Assembly: GCA_965217205.1 (NCBI GenBank)
Contig: OZ244254.1
Coordinates: 1 to 64,000, forward strand
DNA length: 64,000 bases
Direction of reading: 5' to 3'
From: Maricaulis sp947259345
GTDB taxonomy: Bacteria; Pseudomonadota; Alphaproteobacteria; Caulobacterales; Maricaulaceae
The notes under the pieces are model-generated. The model made no database searches and was not told the DNA's origin. It saw only the letters and a list, made by a program, of their open reading frames with translations. The translations under genes were made by a program, and so were the position numbers. Shown one piece after another: positions 51,300 through 59,018 of the stretch. Position 1 is the stretch's first letter, and every line of letters starts with the position of its first letter.

Positions 51300-52289
51300 C
51301 TAGGGTTCGACCAAGGTGTAGTGGTGGTGGCTGCGAAATCCGGCGCCGGCCCAATACAGGCTGTAGGCCGATTTCTCGATCCGTTCGATGGTGATGACAT
51401 CGCCAGGCCCTGCAGGCAGGCCGGGGTCGCCGACATATCGGGGCAGCGCGTCGCGAGGGCCCACAGCCCAGGCTTCGATCTGGTTGAAATAGCCGGGTGA
51501 GAGATCACTGCCGGGCGGGCCGTCATCCATGCCGTGTATCGAGGTCCAGGTGCCGGCGCGGCAGATTGCGATACCGTGCTGGCCGTCGGCCTCGCGCACG
51601 ATCGGCACCGCGAAGTCATGGGCATCGTCGGCGTCGAAATCACCGTTCAGCATGCGCGGCAGGACCCAGGCTTCCGGGCGATAGGCGAGTTCCAGTCCGC
51701 AGGTGCGGATCAACTCCATCTCCTCGTTGATATAGACCGGGTCGGTCGCATAGGCCTCCCGGGCCTGCTCATTCTCGCTCTTGGGCGTCATGATGCAGGC
51801 ATTGAAGCGCAGATAGACCATGCGGGCACGCTCGCCCGGATCCAGATCGGCGAGGCCCAAGTCCTCAATGGAGAGCCAGCCAAGCCCGGCACTGCCAATT
51901 CTGTCAGCCGATGGATCGCCCAGCACAAAGCGGCGCTGGCGCTGGGGTGCGTTGATATCGCCCTCATTGGGCCCGGTATTGGCGGCATTGCGGAAATGCC
52001 AGCCATAGAGCTGGCGCGTATTCGTATCGCCATGCTGCGGTGGATTGCCGAGGGCGAGGTTGGTGCCGTGGGGGTCCAGAATGTCGATGTCCCACCCATG
52101 CAGGGCCGGGCTCAGCACAAAGGTCAATCCATGACCCAGATCGGCCGCGAACTGCCGGGCGCCCGCCACCTCGCCGCTGACCGCGAAAGCGTGGTGCTCG
52201 ACCGAGGCCGAGCAGTCATCCGCCCGGGCGGGGCGCGACAGCATGACAGCCAGGCAGATGGCGAGCAGAAGGGTGGCGGACTGGCGCAT
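51300..52289 (-). CDS. exported protein of unknown function
   Basis: A 329-residue protein with a signal peptide (SATLLLAICLAVMLSRPARA). The mature sequence has about four cysteines and aromatic, Gly- and Asp-rich segments (LYGWHFRNAANTGPNEGDIN, LNGDFDADDAHDFAVPIV). The last resembles a calcium-binding FG-GAP or DxDxD-type element. I recognise no named family. The ATG at 52289 sits one base after the stop of the preceding membrane-protein gene, so the two are coupled. The von Willebrand gene follows 9 bp later. Confidence 0.7.
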   Translation of the reverse strand: MRQSATLLLAICLAVMLSRPARADDCSASVEHHAFAVSGEVAGARQFAADLGHGLTFVLSPALHGWDIDILDPHGTNLALGNPPQHGDTNTRQLYGWHFRNAANTGPNEGDINAPQRQRRFVLGDPSADRIGSAGLGWLSIEDLGLADLDPGERARMVYLRFNACIMTPKSENEQAREAYATDPVYINEEMELIRTCGLELAYRPEAWVLPRMLNGDFDADDAHDFAVPIVREADGQHGIAICRAGTWTSIHGMDDGPPGSDLSPGYFNQIEAWAVGPRDALPRYVGDPGLPAGPGDVITIERIEKSAYSLYWAGAGFRSHHHYTLVEP

Positions 52290-52290
52290 G

Positions 52291-52677
52291 TCAGGCTCTG
52301 TCACCTTCGCCTGTCAGTGCCTGCCCGGTCGGCTCGGGGCGGGTTTGCGGCTGGTTGCTCGTGTCCGGCACGTCCTCATTCGCGTTCAGGACGGCTTGGC
52401 TGACAAAAACAGCCAGTCCGGCGATGGCGAGACTGCCCGCCAATGCGCAAGCCAGCAGCGCTTTCATGGGCAGGCGCACGGCGGCGATGATCGAGACCAG
52501 GAGGCCGAGAAGCCCGGCGAGCAGGCCGTAGCCCATTGCTTCGGCCGCCGCGGCCAGGCCCTGGCCTTCCGGCACGAGATATTGTCCGCCAAGCCAGGTT
52601 CCGGCCGCAAAAAAGATCAGCACCGTTGCGACAATGACGGGCAGGCTCAGTGCGATCCGGGCGAGAGGGCGCGACAT
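52291..52677 (-). CDS. small three-to-four-helix membrane protein, unknown
   Basis: A 128-residue protein with hydrophobic segments around 8-28, 45-65 and 70-92, and a Pro/Glu/Thr-rich tail outside the helices. No family is recognised. It starts 8 bp after the lipoprotein stop and its own stop touches the next start codon, so it is part of the same operon. It may anchor the exported partners. Confidence 0.65.
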   Translation of the reverse strand: MSRPLARIALSLPVIVATVLIFFAAGTWLGGQYLVPEGQGLAAAAEAMGYGLLAGLLGLLVSIIAAVRLPMKALLACALAGSLAIAGLAVFVSQAVLNANEDVPDTSNQPQTRPEPTGQALTGEGDRA

Positions 52678-52685
52678 CGGGCGTA

Positions 52686-53162
52686 CTAGTTCAAGGCCGT
52701 GACGGACACCGTCGTGGTCGCCCCGTTCGGGATGAGATTGACGGATGTGGTGCGGCCCGCCTTTTCGAACTGCAGCATTTGCCCCGGCCCGCTCGGGCCG
52801 TTGGCCGCCTCGGTCCAGCCGAGCGCCGCCATCTCACTTGCATAGTATTCGGCCACTTCCTCCACCGAGCCATCTGCGAGGGCGGCGAGCGAAAAGCCCA
52901 TATTGGGTATGGCATTGGCGCCATAGATGTTGAGGCCGGGATAATGGGCGATGTCATCGGGGAAGCCATCGGGCAAGTCCAGATTGGCTCCGGCCTGTGA
53001 CCGGATCCCGCCGATATCCTGCTCCATGACCACTTGGGGCTCGGCGCTATCCGGTTCGGGCGGGCTCGCAGGGCTCCCGGTCCCGGTGGTCTCGCCGCCG
53101 CAGGCCGCAAGCGGCAATGCTGTGAAGGCCAGGGTCAAAGCGGCTTTCATCCATCGTGTCAT
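52686..53162 (-). CDS. unknown lipoprotein, first gene of envelope cluster
   Basis: A 158-residue protein with a lipobox (LPLAAC), a Gly/Ser/Pro-rich linker and a small C-terminal domain. The domain includes YYASEMAALGWTEA, typical of a beta-alpha unit that also occurs in other small lipoproteins, and VNLIPNGATTTVSVTAL. GGGGA 9 bp upstream supports the ATG at 53162. No family name is certain. It leads a four-gene same-strand cluster (lipoprotein, membrane protein, exported protein, von Willebrand protein). Confidence 0.7.
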   Translation of the reverse strand: MTRWMKAALTLAFTALPLAACGGETTGTGSPASPPEPDSAEPQVVMEQDIGGIRSQAGANLDLPDGFPDDIAHYPGLNIYGANAIPNMGFSLAALADGSVEEVAEYYASEMAALGWTEAANGPSGPGQMLQFEKAGRTTSVNLIPNGATTTVSVTALN

Positions 53163-53469
53163 GGCAGGCATCCCCGATCTCTGTCTCTGCCGACCGCGCG
53201 ACGGCGGCGCGCCGGTTGAAGGACAGGCTACACGTCTTGGTCGAAATCGGTAGTGTTTTTAAGAAACCTGTTTCGCGCGGGAGCTCGCCCGACCGCCATG
53301 GAGGCGCGATTATTCGCACGTGCAGCGCTATCGGCAATTTATTTGACCGGCGAATGCCGGTATCATATGCGCTTCGCCAAACGGGCTCGGGTGGGCCGCC
53401 AGTCTTGGCGACAGGCCTGACGTCCAGGCGGCTTAGACCAGAAAAAGATCAGAAAGAGACGGCTGAGGA

Positions 53470-53682
53470 ATGGATGGAGAAGCCCTGGACCAGCAGGCCC
53501 TGACCGAGCGGGTCGAACGCCTGCGGGAGCAGCATGAATCCCTCAATCACGAAGTCGATGCCCTGGCGGAGAATGGGGTGGTCGACCAGCTCAAATTCGC
53601 CCGGTTGAAAAAGGAAAAACTGCGGATCAAGGACCAGATTTCGCAGCTCGAGGACCAGATTACGCCCGATATCATCGCCTGA
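53470..53682 (+). CDS. DUF465 (YdcH-type) small coiled-coil protein
   Basis: A 70-residue protein: LTERVERLREQHESLNHEVDAL, then DQLKFARLKKEKLRIKDQISQLEDQI, the two-helix DUF465 pattern. It is related to the protein at 48538-48726 but sits alone, convergent with the diguanylate cyclase gene 16 bp away. Function unknown. Confidence 0.85.
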   Translation: MDGEALDQQALTERVERLREQHESLNHEVDALAENGVVDQLKFARLKKEKLRIKDQISQLEDQITPDIIA

Positions 53683-53698
53683 CATCTGCGCGTTCGGG

Positions 53699-54442
53699 TC
53701 AGGCCTGTTTGCGGTCGCGGTCCTGCTCGGATTTCTGTGCCTGCTTGCAGGCATACATGGCCGCATCTGCTTTTGCCATGATGTCTTCTGCCTTGTGCCC
53801 GGCCTGCAGGGGCTGACAGCCCCAGGCGGTACCGACTGTCAGTTTGCGCCCGGCATAGTCGAACGGGGTGGTCGCAACACGCTCGGCAAGCTCACGCGCC
53901 TTGCACTCTGCGCCATCGGCGCCGGTCAGCGTCAGCACAACGGCAAACTCGTCTCCGCCGAGGCGGCCAACCGCGTCGGTTTCGCGCACATGGGCGGTCA
54001 GCAGATTGGCGACATGATGCAGGGCCGCATCGCCGGCCGCATGCCCATACTCGTCATTGATCGTCTTGAATCCATTGAGATCGAAATAGACCAGCGCCGA
54101 CGGAGCATTGTGGCGTTCCGCGAGGGCGAGCGCGCGGCTGACTTCGCGGAGGAAAGCGCGGCGGTTCAGAACCGGCAGCATGACGTCATGATCGGCCAGC
54201 GATTCGAGCTCACGCACGCGGCCACGCAGGCGCTCGGTTTCCTTGCGGAGCTGGTCGACCTCGCCCATCAGCGAAAGCAGGGCGCGCTGGACATTGGGGG
54301 TCAGTTCGGCTTCCGGAACACCCATGATCGAGGCTGCATCCGATGGCGCCGGACTCGCGCTTGCCGTCCCGGGTTTGCGGGCTGTTTCGGTCTTTCCGGG
54401 GCGCGAAACATTCCCGGCAGGGCTGGTCGGTCCGATGCGCAT
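53699..54442 (-). CDS. diguanylate cyclase (GGDEF domain)
   Basis: A 247-residue protein. The N-terminal 50 residues are low-complexity, then a coiled coil (about 50-85, LMGEVDQLRKETERLRGRVRELESLADHD) leads into a GGDEF domain. The active site GGDEF is at 162-166 and an inhibitory RxxD site (RETD, 153-156) lies five residues before it. It should make cyclic di-GMP and be product-inhibited. No sensory or membrane domain is present, so the coiled coil probably mediates dimerisation or partner binding. C-di-GMP controls the motile-to-sessile switch in Caulobacter relatives. Confidence 0.92.
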   Translation of the reverse strand: MRIGPTSPAGNVSRPGKTETARKPGTASASPAPSDAASIMGVPEAELTPNVQRALLSLMGEVDQLRKETERLRGRVRELESLADHDVMLPVLNRRAFLREVSRALALAERHNAPSALVYFDLNGFKTINDEYGHAAGDAALHHVANLLTAHVRETDAVGRLGGDEFAVVLTLTGADGAECKARELAERVATTPFDYAGRKLTVGTAWGCQPLQAGHKAEDIMAKADAAMYACKQAQKSEQDRDRKQA

Positions 54443-54602
54443 GGCTCGATCCTATTCGAATCTGTTCGCAGCTAGGCTCGCCAACTGTGGTTAAGAAACG
54501 GTCAAGCGCGAGGCGACCGCCTCCCTGCCTTGCCGGATCTTCTTGACCTTCACGCGCGCAGAGCTATGGTCGCGCGCTTCCTTTTCACGCGCAGGAAGCG
54601 TC

Positions 54603-55124
54603 ATGAGCGAAGCTTCGCCATCCTCAACTGACCCCTACAGATCTGCCGCCGACGTCGCGATCATCATGGGTTCGCGCTCGGATTGGCCGACGATGAAGAA
54701 GGCGGCCGCCATCCTCGACGAGCTGGAGATCAGCTTCGAGGCCCAGGTCGTTTCCGCACACCGCACGCCGGACCGGCTTGTCAGCTTTTCCAAGACCGCG
54801 CGCGAGCGGGGCATCAAGGTCGTGATCGCGGGCGCCGGTGGGGCGGCGCATTTGCCGGGCATGGTGGCATCCATGACCTCGCTGCCGGTTCTGGGTGTTC
54901 CAGTGAAGTCCAAGGCACTGAGCGGACAGGACAGCTTGTTGTCGATCGTCCAGATGCCCGGCGGCGTGCCGGTCGGCACGCTGGCCATTGGTGATGCCGG
55001 GGCGAAAAATGCCGGTCTTCTGGCCGCCTCCATCCTCTCCTTGATGGATGCCGGTGTGGCCGAACGGCTCGATGCCTGGCGTCAGGCCCAGACCGACAGT
55101 GTTCCGGTGACGGTCGAGGACTGA
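54603..55124 (+). CDS. purE: N5-CAIR mutase PurE
   Basis: A 173-residue class I PurE that converts N5-CAIR to CAIR in purine synthesis. Motifs: IIMGSRSDWPTM, VVSAHRTPDRLVSF, VVIAGAGGAAHLPGMVASMT and GLPV-like LPVLGVPVKS, with the C-terminal NAGLLAASIL. The ATG at 54603 is chosen because AGGAAG lies about 7 bp upstream and the earlier frame is not conserved. purK follows 4 bp later. Confidence 0.95.
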   Translation: MSEASPSSTDPYRSAADVAIIMGSRSDWPTMKKAAAILDELEISFEAQVVSAHRTPDRLVSFSKTARERGIKVVIAGAGGAAHLPGMVASMTSLPVLGVPVKSKALSGQDSLLSIVQMPGGVPVGTLAIGDAGAKNAGLLAASILSLMDAGVAERLDAWRQAQTDSVPVTVED

Positions 55125-55128
55125 TGCG

Positions 55129-56208
55129 ATGAGCGATGCGCCGCTGGCTCCGGGCAGTGTGATCGGGATACTTGGCGGCGGCCAGCTGGGCCGCATGCTG
55201 GCCACGGCCGGTGCGGCCCTGGGCTTTGACGTCCACATCTATGATCCCGAACCCGACTGCCCGGCCAGCCGTGTCGCGGCGCGCAGCTATTGCGCACCCT
55301 GGGACGATGCCGGGGCGGTTGCAAACTTCGCCAATCGCTGCGCCGCGATCACCTATGAATTCGAGAATGTGCCGGTCGAGACCGTCGCCATTGCCGCGGC
55401 CGCCGCACCGCTGCGCCCCGGCGCGAAATCCCTCGAACTGACCCAGGACCGCTTCATCGAAAAGCATTTCATCAATCAGCAGGGCGTGAAGACCGTGCCC
55501 TTCGCCCAGGTCGATGATGTCGACAGCCTGGAAGCGGCCATCGAAAATATCGGCTTGCCCGCCGTCCTGAAGACGCGGCGCTTCGGCTATGACGGCAAGG
55601 GCCAGGCCTGGATCCGTGACGCTGAAGATGCGCGCGCGGCCTGGGAGATGATTGGCGGCCAGCCGGCCATTCTTGAGGGCGCGGCCGCCTTCAGGCGCGA
55701 ATTGTCGGTTGTGGCAGCCCGCTCTGTGCGTGGCGAGGTCCTCGCCTTCCCCCTGTCCGAGAATGTCCATGGCGACGGCATTCTGAAGACGACCACTGCG
55801 CCGGCGCACGGGGTGGACAGTGCGACCCGGGACCGGGCCCTGGCGATTGCCCGGGCGCTGGGCAATGGCCTGGAGCATGTCGGTGTGTTTGCGGTCGAGT
55901 TGTTCGATCTCGGCGAGGGCGAGCTGATCGTCAACGAGATTGCCCCGCGCGTTCACAATACCGGACACTGGACGATGGATGGCTGTGGCTGCGACCAGTT
56001 TGAACAGCACATGCGTGCGGTGGCCGGCTGGCCGCTGGGCGATCCGGCGGCGCATTCGGCCTGCGTGATGAGCAATCTGATCGGCCATGATGCCGAAGCC
56101 TGGGCCGATCTGGCCGCCGACCCGCAGGCTCGCCTCCACCTCTACGGCAAGCGCGAGACTCGCGATGGTCGCAAAATGGGCCATGTAAACCGGCTCTCCC
56201 CGCTCTGA
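55129..56208 (+). CDS. purK: N5-CAIR synthetase PurK
   Basis: A 359-residue ATP-grasp enzyme that carboxylates AIR with bicarbonate and ATP. The N-terminus IGILGGGQLGRMLATAGAALGF is the PurK signature. Other marks are ITYEFENVP, the ATP-grasp lysine region PAVLKTRRFGYDGKGQ, and NEIAPRVHNTGHWTMDGC near the C-terminus. It acts just before PurE and is almost certainly co-transcribed with it. Confidence 0.96.
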   Translation: MSDAPLAPGSVIGILGGGQLGRMLATAGAALGFDVHIYDPEPDCPASRVAARSYCAPWDDAGAVANFANRCAAITYEFENVPVETVAIAAAAAPLRPGAKSLELTQDRFIEKHFINQQGVKTVPFAQVDDVDSLEAAIENIGLPAVLKTRRFGYDGKGQAWIRDAEDARAAWEMIGGQPAILEGAAAFRRELSVVAARSVRGEVLAFPLSENVHGDGILKTTTAPAHGVDSATRDRALAIARALGNGLEHVGVFAVELFDLGEGELIVNEIAPRVHNTGHWTMDGCGCDQFEQHMRAVAGWPLGDPAAHSACVMSNLIGHDAEAWADLAADPQARLHLYGKRETRDGRKMGHVNRLSPL

Positions 56209-56248
56209 TCGCGCTTCCAATGGTCGCTTGACCCCTTATGTTAAGGGC

Positions 56249-57028
56249 ATGAACCGAACGCCTCCCGATCCGCGCGCCTATATTGATGACCGCGGCCCGT
56301 TCGACCTGATCGGCGATATCCACGGCTGTTTCGACGAGCTTGCAGCCCTGCTACAAACCCTCGGCTATGACCGGCGTGATGTGCACGACTGGCACCATCC
56401 GGAAGGGCGGCGTCCGGTTTTTCTTGGCGATCTTGTCGACCGTGGTCCGGACAGTCCCGGTGTGCTTCGCACGGTGCAGGCAACGGTCACGGCTGGGCGC
56501 GGCTATTGCGTGGTCGGCAATCATGACGACAAGTTCCGGCGCTGGCTGGCCGGGCGCGATGTGAAGATCTCGCACGGTATTCGCGAGACCATCGATCAGA
56601 TGCAGGCCGAGCCGGACCCCTTCCACCGTGAACTGGCTCATTTCATCGACACGCTGCCGCATCATCTTATCCTCGATGAGGGGCGGCTCATTGTGGCTCA
56701 TGCCGGGGTCCAGGCGGACATGCATGGCGAAGACAGCTCCCGCGTTCGCGCCTTTGCCATGTATGGCGAAGTGACCGGCGAGCGTGATGAGCACGGTCTG
56801 CCGATCCGGCGCGACTGGGCCCGCAGTTATTCGGGCGATCCGACCGTGGTCCATGGCCATGTCGCGGAACCGGAAATCCGCGAGCGTAATAATGTCGTGT
56901 GCATCGACACGGGCTGTGTCTTCGGCGGTCATCTGACGGCCATGCGCTGGCCCGAGCGCGATTATGTCCAGGTGCCTGCCCTTGAGGCCTGGTTCCACTC
57001 GCCGCGCTGGGCCGTCGACGACAACTAG
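56249..57028 (+). CDS. metallophosphoesterase (PrpE/ApaH-like)
   Basis: A 259-residue calcineurin-type phosphoesterase. The five metal motifs can be read: DLIGDIHGCFDEL, FLGDLVDRGPDS, VVGNHDDKF, the histidine in IVAHAGV, and VVHGHV. The pattern resembles PrpE and the phosphatase part of polynucleotide kinase-phosphatases, so a nucleotide or RNA-end substrate is plausible. The ATG at 56249 is favoured over a TTG at 56228. Its stop overlaps the stop of the convergent alternative oxidase gene. Confidence 0.9.
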   Translation: MNRTPPDPRAYIDDRGPFDLIGDIHGCFDELAALLQTLGYDRRDVHDWHHPEGRRPVFLGDLVDRGPDSPGVLRTVQATVTAGRGYCVVGNHDDKFRRWLAGRDVKISHGIRETIDQMQAEPDPFHRELAHFIDTLPHHLILDEGRLIVAHAGVQADMHGEDSSRVRAFAMYGEVTGERDEHGLPIRRDWARSYSGDPTVVHGHVAEPEIRERNNVVCIDTGCVFGGHLTAMRWPERDYVQVPALEAWFHSPRWAVDDN

Positions 57029-57669
57029 GCCGTCTGTTCGCGCGGCTTGCGGGCGAGCTGGTCGGCATAGTCGTGATTGACGTCGCGATGGCCGGCCTCG
57101 TCGGCCCGCACCGCGACCACGACATCACGCAGGCGCGCATCGGCAGGCAGGTCCCAGTAATCGATCGCGAGCTGCGGGGCCGGCACATTCTCGTGCTTTC
57201 CCGCATCAATGCCCTCGAGATATTGCGTGTAGCTGATCACCGCCTCCTCCTCGAAATAACCGACGACGCGGTGCGCCGTGCGCGGGGCGAAGAGGTAGAG
57301 GAAGAAATAGCAATTATAGAAGATCGCCTGGACGACCATGATCACGATGCGCTCGAACAGGGTCGGCTTGGCGATCTCGATGAAGGTCATCAGATGCATG
57401 CGCTCGTTTTCCGCCTCATCCAGCAGGGTGCGGATCCAGCCCTCATCATCGCGGATGCGGCGCAGCGCCTTGAGGTGCTGCAGCAGGCCGCCCACCATGC
57501 CGGGCACGGCCGCAACAGTTTCCAGCACCACGGCCCGGTGGCCATAGCGCTTGGCAAAGAAGGTGTCGGCAAAGAAGCGCAGGCATTTCACGAAGCCCAG
57601 GGCGATATGGTCACCCAGGCCTTCCGGCTTTCTGTGCTGGTCGAGAATGATGTGGTCCGTCGTCGGCAT
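57025..57669 (-). CDS. alternative oxidase (di-iron quinol oxidase)
   Basis: A 214-residue AOX, shorter at the N-terminus than mitochondrial forms. All di-iron ligand motifs are present: LET (Glu50), NERMH (Glu89, His92), YFEEEAV (about 140-142) and ADEAGH (Glu191, His194). The enzyme oxidises ubiquinol and reduces oxygen to water without pumping protons. GGGAG 6 bp before the ATG at 57669 supports this start over 57696. Bacterial AOX genes are uncommon but are known in marine alphaproteobacteria. A COQ9-like gene follows downstream on the same strand side. Confidence 0.93.
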   Translation of the reverse strand: MPTTDHIILDQHRKPEGLGDHIALGFVKCLRFFADTFFAKRYGHRAVVLETVAAVPGMVGGLLQHLKALRRIRDDEGWIRTLLDEAENERMHLMTFIEIAKPTLFERIVIMVVQAIFYNCYFFLYLFAPRTAHRVVGYFEEEAVISYTQYLEGIDAGKHENVPAPQLAIDYWDLPADARLRDVVVAVRADEAGHRDVNHDYADQLARKPREQTA

Positions 57670-57827
57670 GTCGGTCTCCCGTGTGGGACGGTGCATGCCG
57701 GTCAGGGTGCGCCCATGGCGGGCAGGGCGGAAGGTGGCACGGCGCCGCGCGTCGATAAATCTCGCAACCGGGATGTGGGTATTGGCGCGGCGGATTTAAA
57801 CCTGCAGTCGTCGTGACCCGGCTGCGA

Positions 57828-58505
57828 CTAAACCCGCGGCCCCGGACCGTGGCGCAGCTTTCCCAGCAGGCCGGCCAGATCGGGCAGGTCAGCGGTCAGC
57901 TTGGCGATATTGGCCTTGGTCTTCTCGAAATCCATCACATTCTGGATGCGGCGATCAAGGAAGGCCTGAGCCTCGGTCTTTTCCATATCGGCCTCATTGA
58001 GCCAGGTCGACAGGGTCGAGCCATAGACGCCAGCCAGGATGGTCCGCTTGGAATAGAAGTTCACATCGGTCGAGGTGTCGCCGATGGCGCGCCAGATCGT
58101 GTCCGCGGTGGCCCACAGGAGCTGCGGCGCTTCGCTGGCGGCATCGGGCAGCATCAGGCGTGCCCGCGCCCGCCGGGCGGCTTCCTCGTGCGGACCGATG
58201 GCTTCGAGCCGCGCCATGACGCCGAATCGGACGCGCTCGCGAATTTTCATGGACTTGATGTCGGCGCCTCTCACGGCGGTCACAACGGCCTGGTCGAGCT
58301 GTCTTGACCAGCGCACGACCAGGTCGAGCGCGCCACGCGGGCAGGCCAGCAGGGCCTGGCCTTTGTCGATGCCGGCATCGCTGCACGCCTGGGTGAAACT
58401 GTCATCGGTCCAGCCATCGAAGGCCGCCAACGGTAGAATCGACTCTAAAAGCGCGTCGCGTGTGCTATCCTTCACGGAGCGGGGCAGGGTTTCGGCTTCC
58501 ATCAT
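57828..58505 (-). CDS. COQ9 family protein
   Basis: A 225-residue helical protein. The N-terminal part looks TetR-like without a clear DNA-binding helix (LLESILPLAAFDGWTDDSFTQACSDAGI). The COQ9 core follows, with LVVRWSRQLDQAVV, RVRFGVMARLEAI, WATADTIWRAIGDTSTDVNFYSKRTILAGVYGSTLSTWL. COQ9 binds lipids and helps COQ7 in ubiquinone synthesis. The start is uncertain: two adjacent ATG codons at 58502/58505, or a GTG at 58571. Nearness to the quinol oxidase and the S21 gene is typical of alphaproteobacteria for the latter pair. Confidence 0.87.
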   Translation of the reverse strand: MMEAETLPRSVKDSTRDALLESILPLAAFDGWTDDSFTQACSDAGIDKGQALLACPRGALDLVVRWSRQLDQAVVTAVRGADIKSMKIRERVRFGVMARLEAIGPHEEAARRARARLMLPDAASEAPQLLWATADTIWRAIGDTSTDVNFYSKRTILAGVYGSTLSTWLNEADMEKTEAQAFLDRRIQNVMDFEKTKANIAKLTADLPDLAGLLGKLRHGPGPRV

Positions 58506-58658
58506 GTCGATCTGTCTAGACCAGTGCGGTGACTTCGTCACCTCGCCCGTGTGTGCTGACAGTGTGGACACGTGGTCGCAGCTCTGCTAGTAGCCCCGCC
58601 TCTGGCGAACTAGCGACGTGAGGAATGGCCCTCGCGTCCAACCTATGGAGAGAGAGCC

Positions 58659-58895
58659 ATCGTACAGATCGTTGTGCGCGACAATAACGTGGAGCAAGCG
58701 CTCCGCGCGCTGAAAAAGAAGATGCAGCGGGAAGGTACTTTCCGCGAAATGAAGCGTCGTAATCATTACGAGAAGCCCTCGGAGAAAAAGGCTCGCCAAA
58801 AGGCTGAAGCCATTCGCCGTGCGCGCAAGCTGGCTCGCAAGCGGGCTCAGCGCGAAGGTCTCGTCGCCAAGCGTGGCGGCACGACGCGTCGCTAG
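58659..58895 (+). CDS. rpsU: 30S ribosomal protein S21, apparent ATC start
   Basis: The protein continues VQIVVRDNNVEQALRALKKKMQREG and ends in the basic tail RARKLARKRAQREGLVAKRGG, a standard S21. The usual family start is Met-Val-Gln-Ile. Here the codon before GTA CAG ATC is ATC (58659-58661), not ATG. GGAGAG at 58647-58652 is well placed for this ATC and far too distant for the GTG at 58674, the first conventional start. I therefore call a 78-residue product with ATC initiation. A shorter product from 58674 would lack the first beta strand. A strong terminator follows. Confidence 0.85.
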   Translation: MVQIVVRDNNVEQALRALKKKMQREGTFREMKRRNHYEKPSEKKARQKAEAIRRARKLARKRAQREGLVAKRGGTTRR

Positions 58896-58923
58896 GGTCG
58901 CCAGGCCTCATTGCGGGTAAAGT

Positions 58924-58960
58924 GAAACCGCCGTGTCCGATCGGGCACGGCGGTTTCCTT
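58924..58960 (+). terminator. rho-independent terminator after rpsU
   Basis: GAAACCGCCGTGTCC and its near-complement GGGCACGGCGGTTTC pair around GATC, followed by CCTTTTG. It lies about 30 bp after the rpsU stop. Confidence 0.85.
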
Positions 58961-58982
58961 TTGTCCAGGTTCTGGACGCGGT

Positions 58983-59015
58983 AACCGGCTGCCCCGAAGG
59001 GCAGCCGGTTGTTTT
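58983..59015. terminator. second terminator between rpsU and ABC permease
   Basis: AACCGGCTGCCC and GGGCAGCCGGTT form a perfect 12-bp stem with a CGAA loop followed by GTTTTG. It ends 4 bp before the convergent permease gene's stop and can serve as a back-up for rpsU; on the minus strand it lacks a T run. Confidence 0.75.
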
Positions 59016-59018
59016 GTG

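Noticed and set aside
53330..53370. Promoter TTGACC/TATCAT upstream of the DUF465 gene
   Set aside because: The spacer is only 12 bp, far from the 16-18 bp needed, so the match is probably chance.
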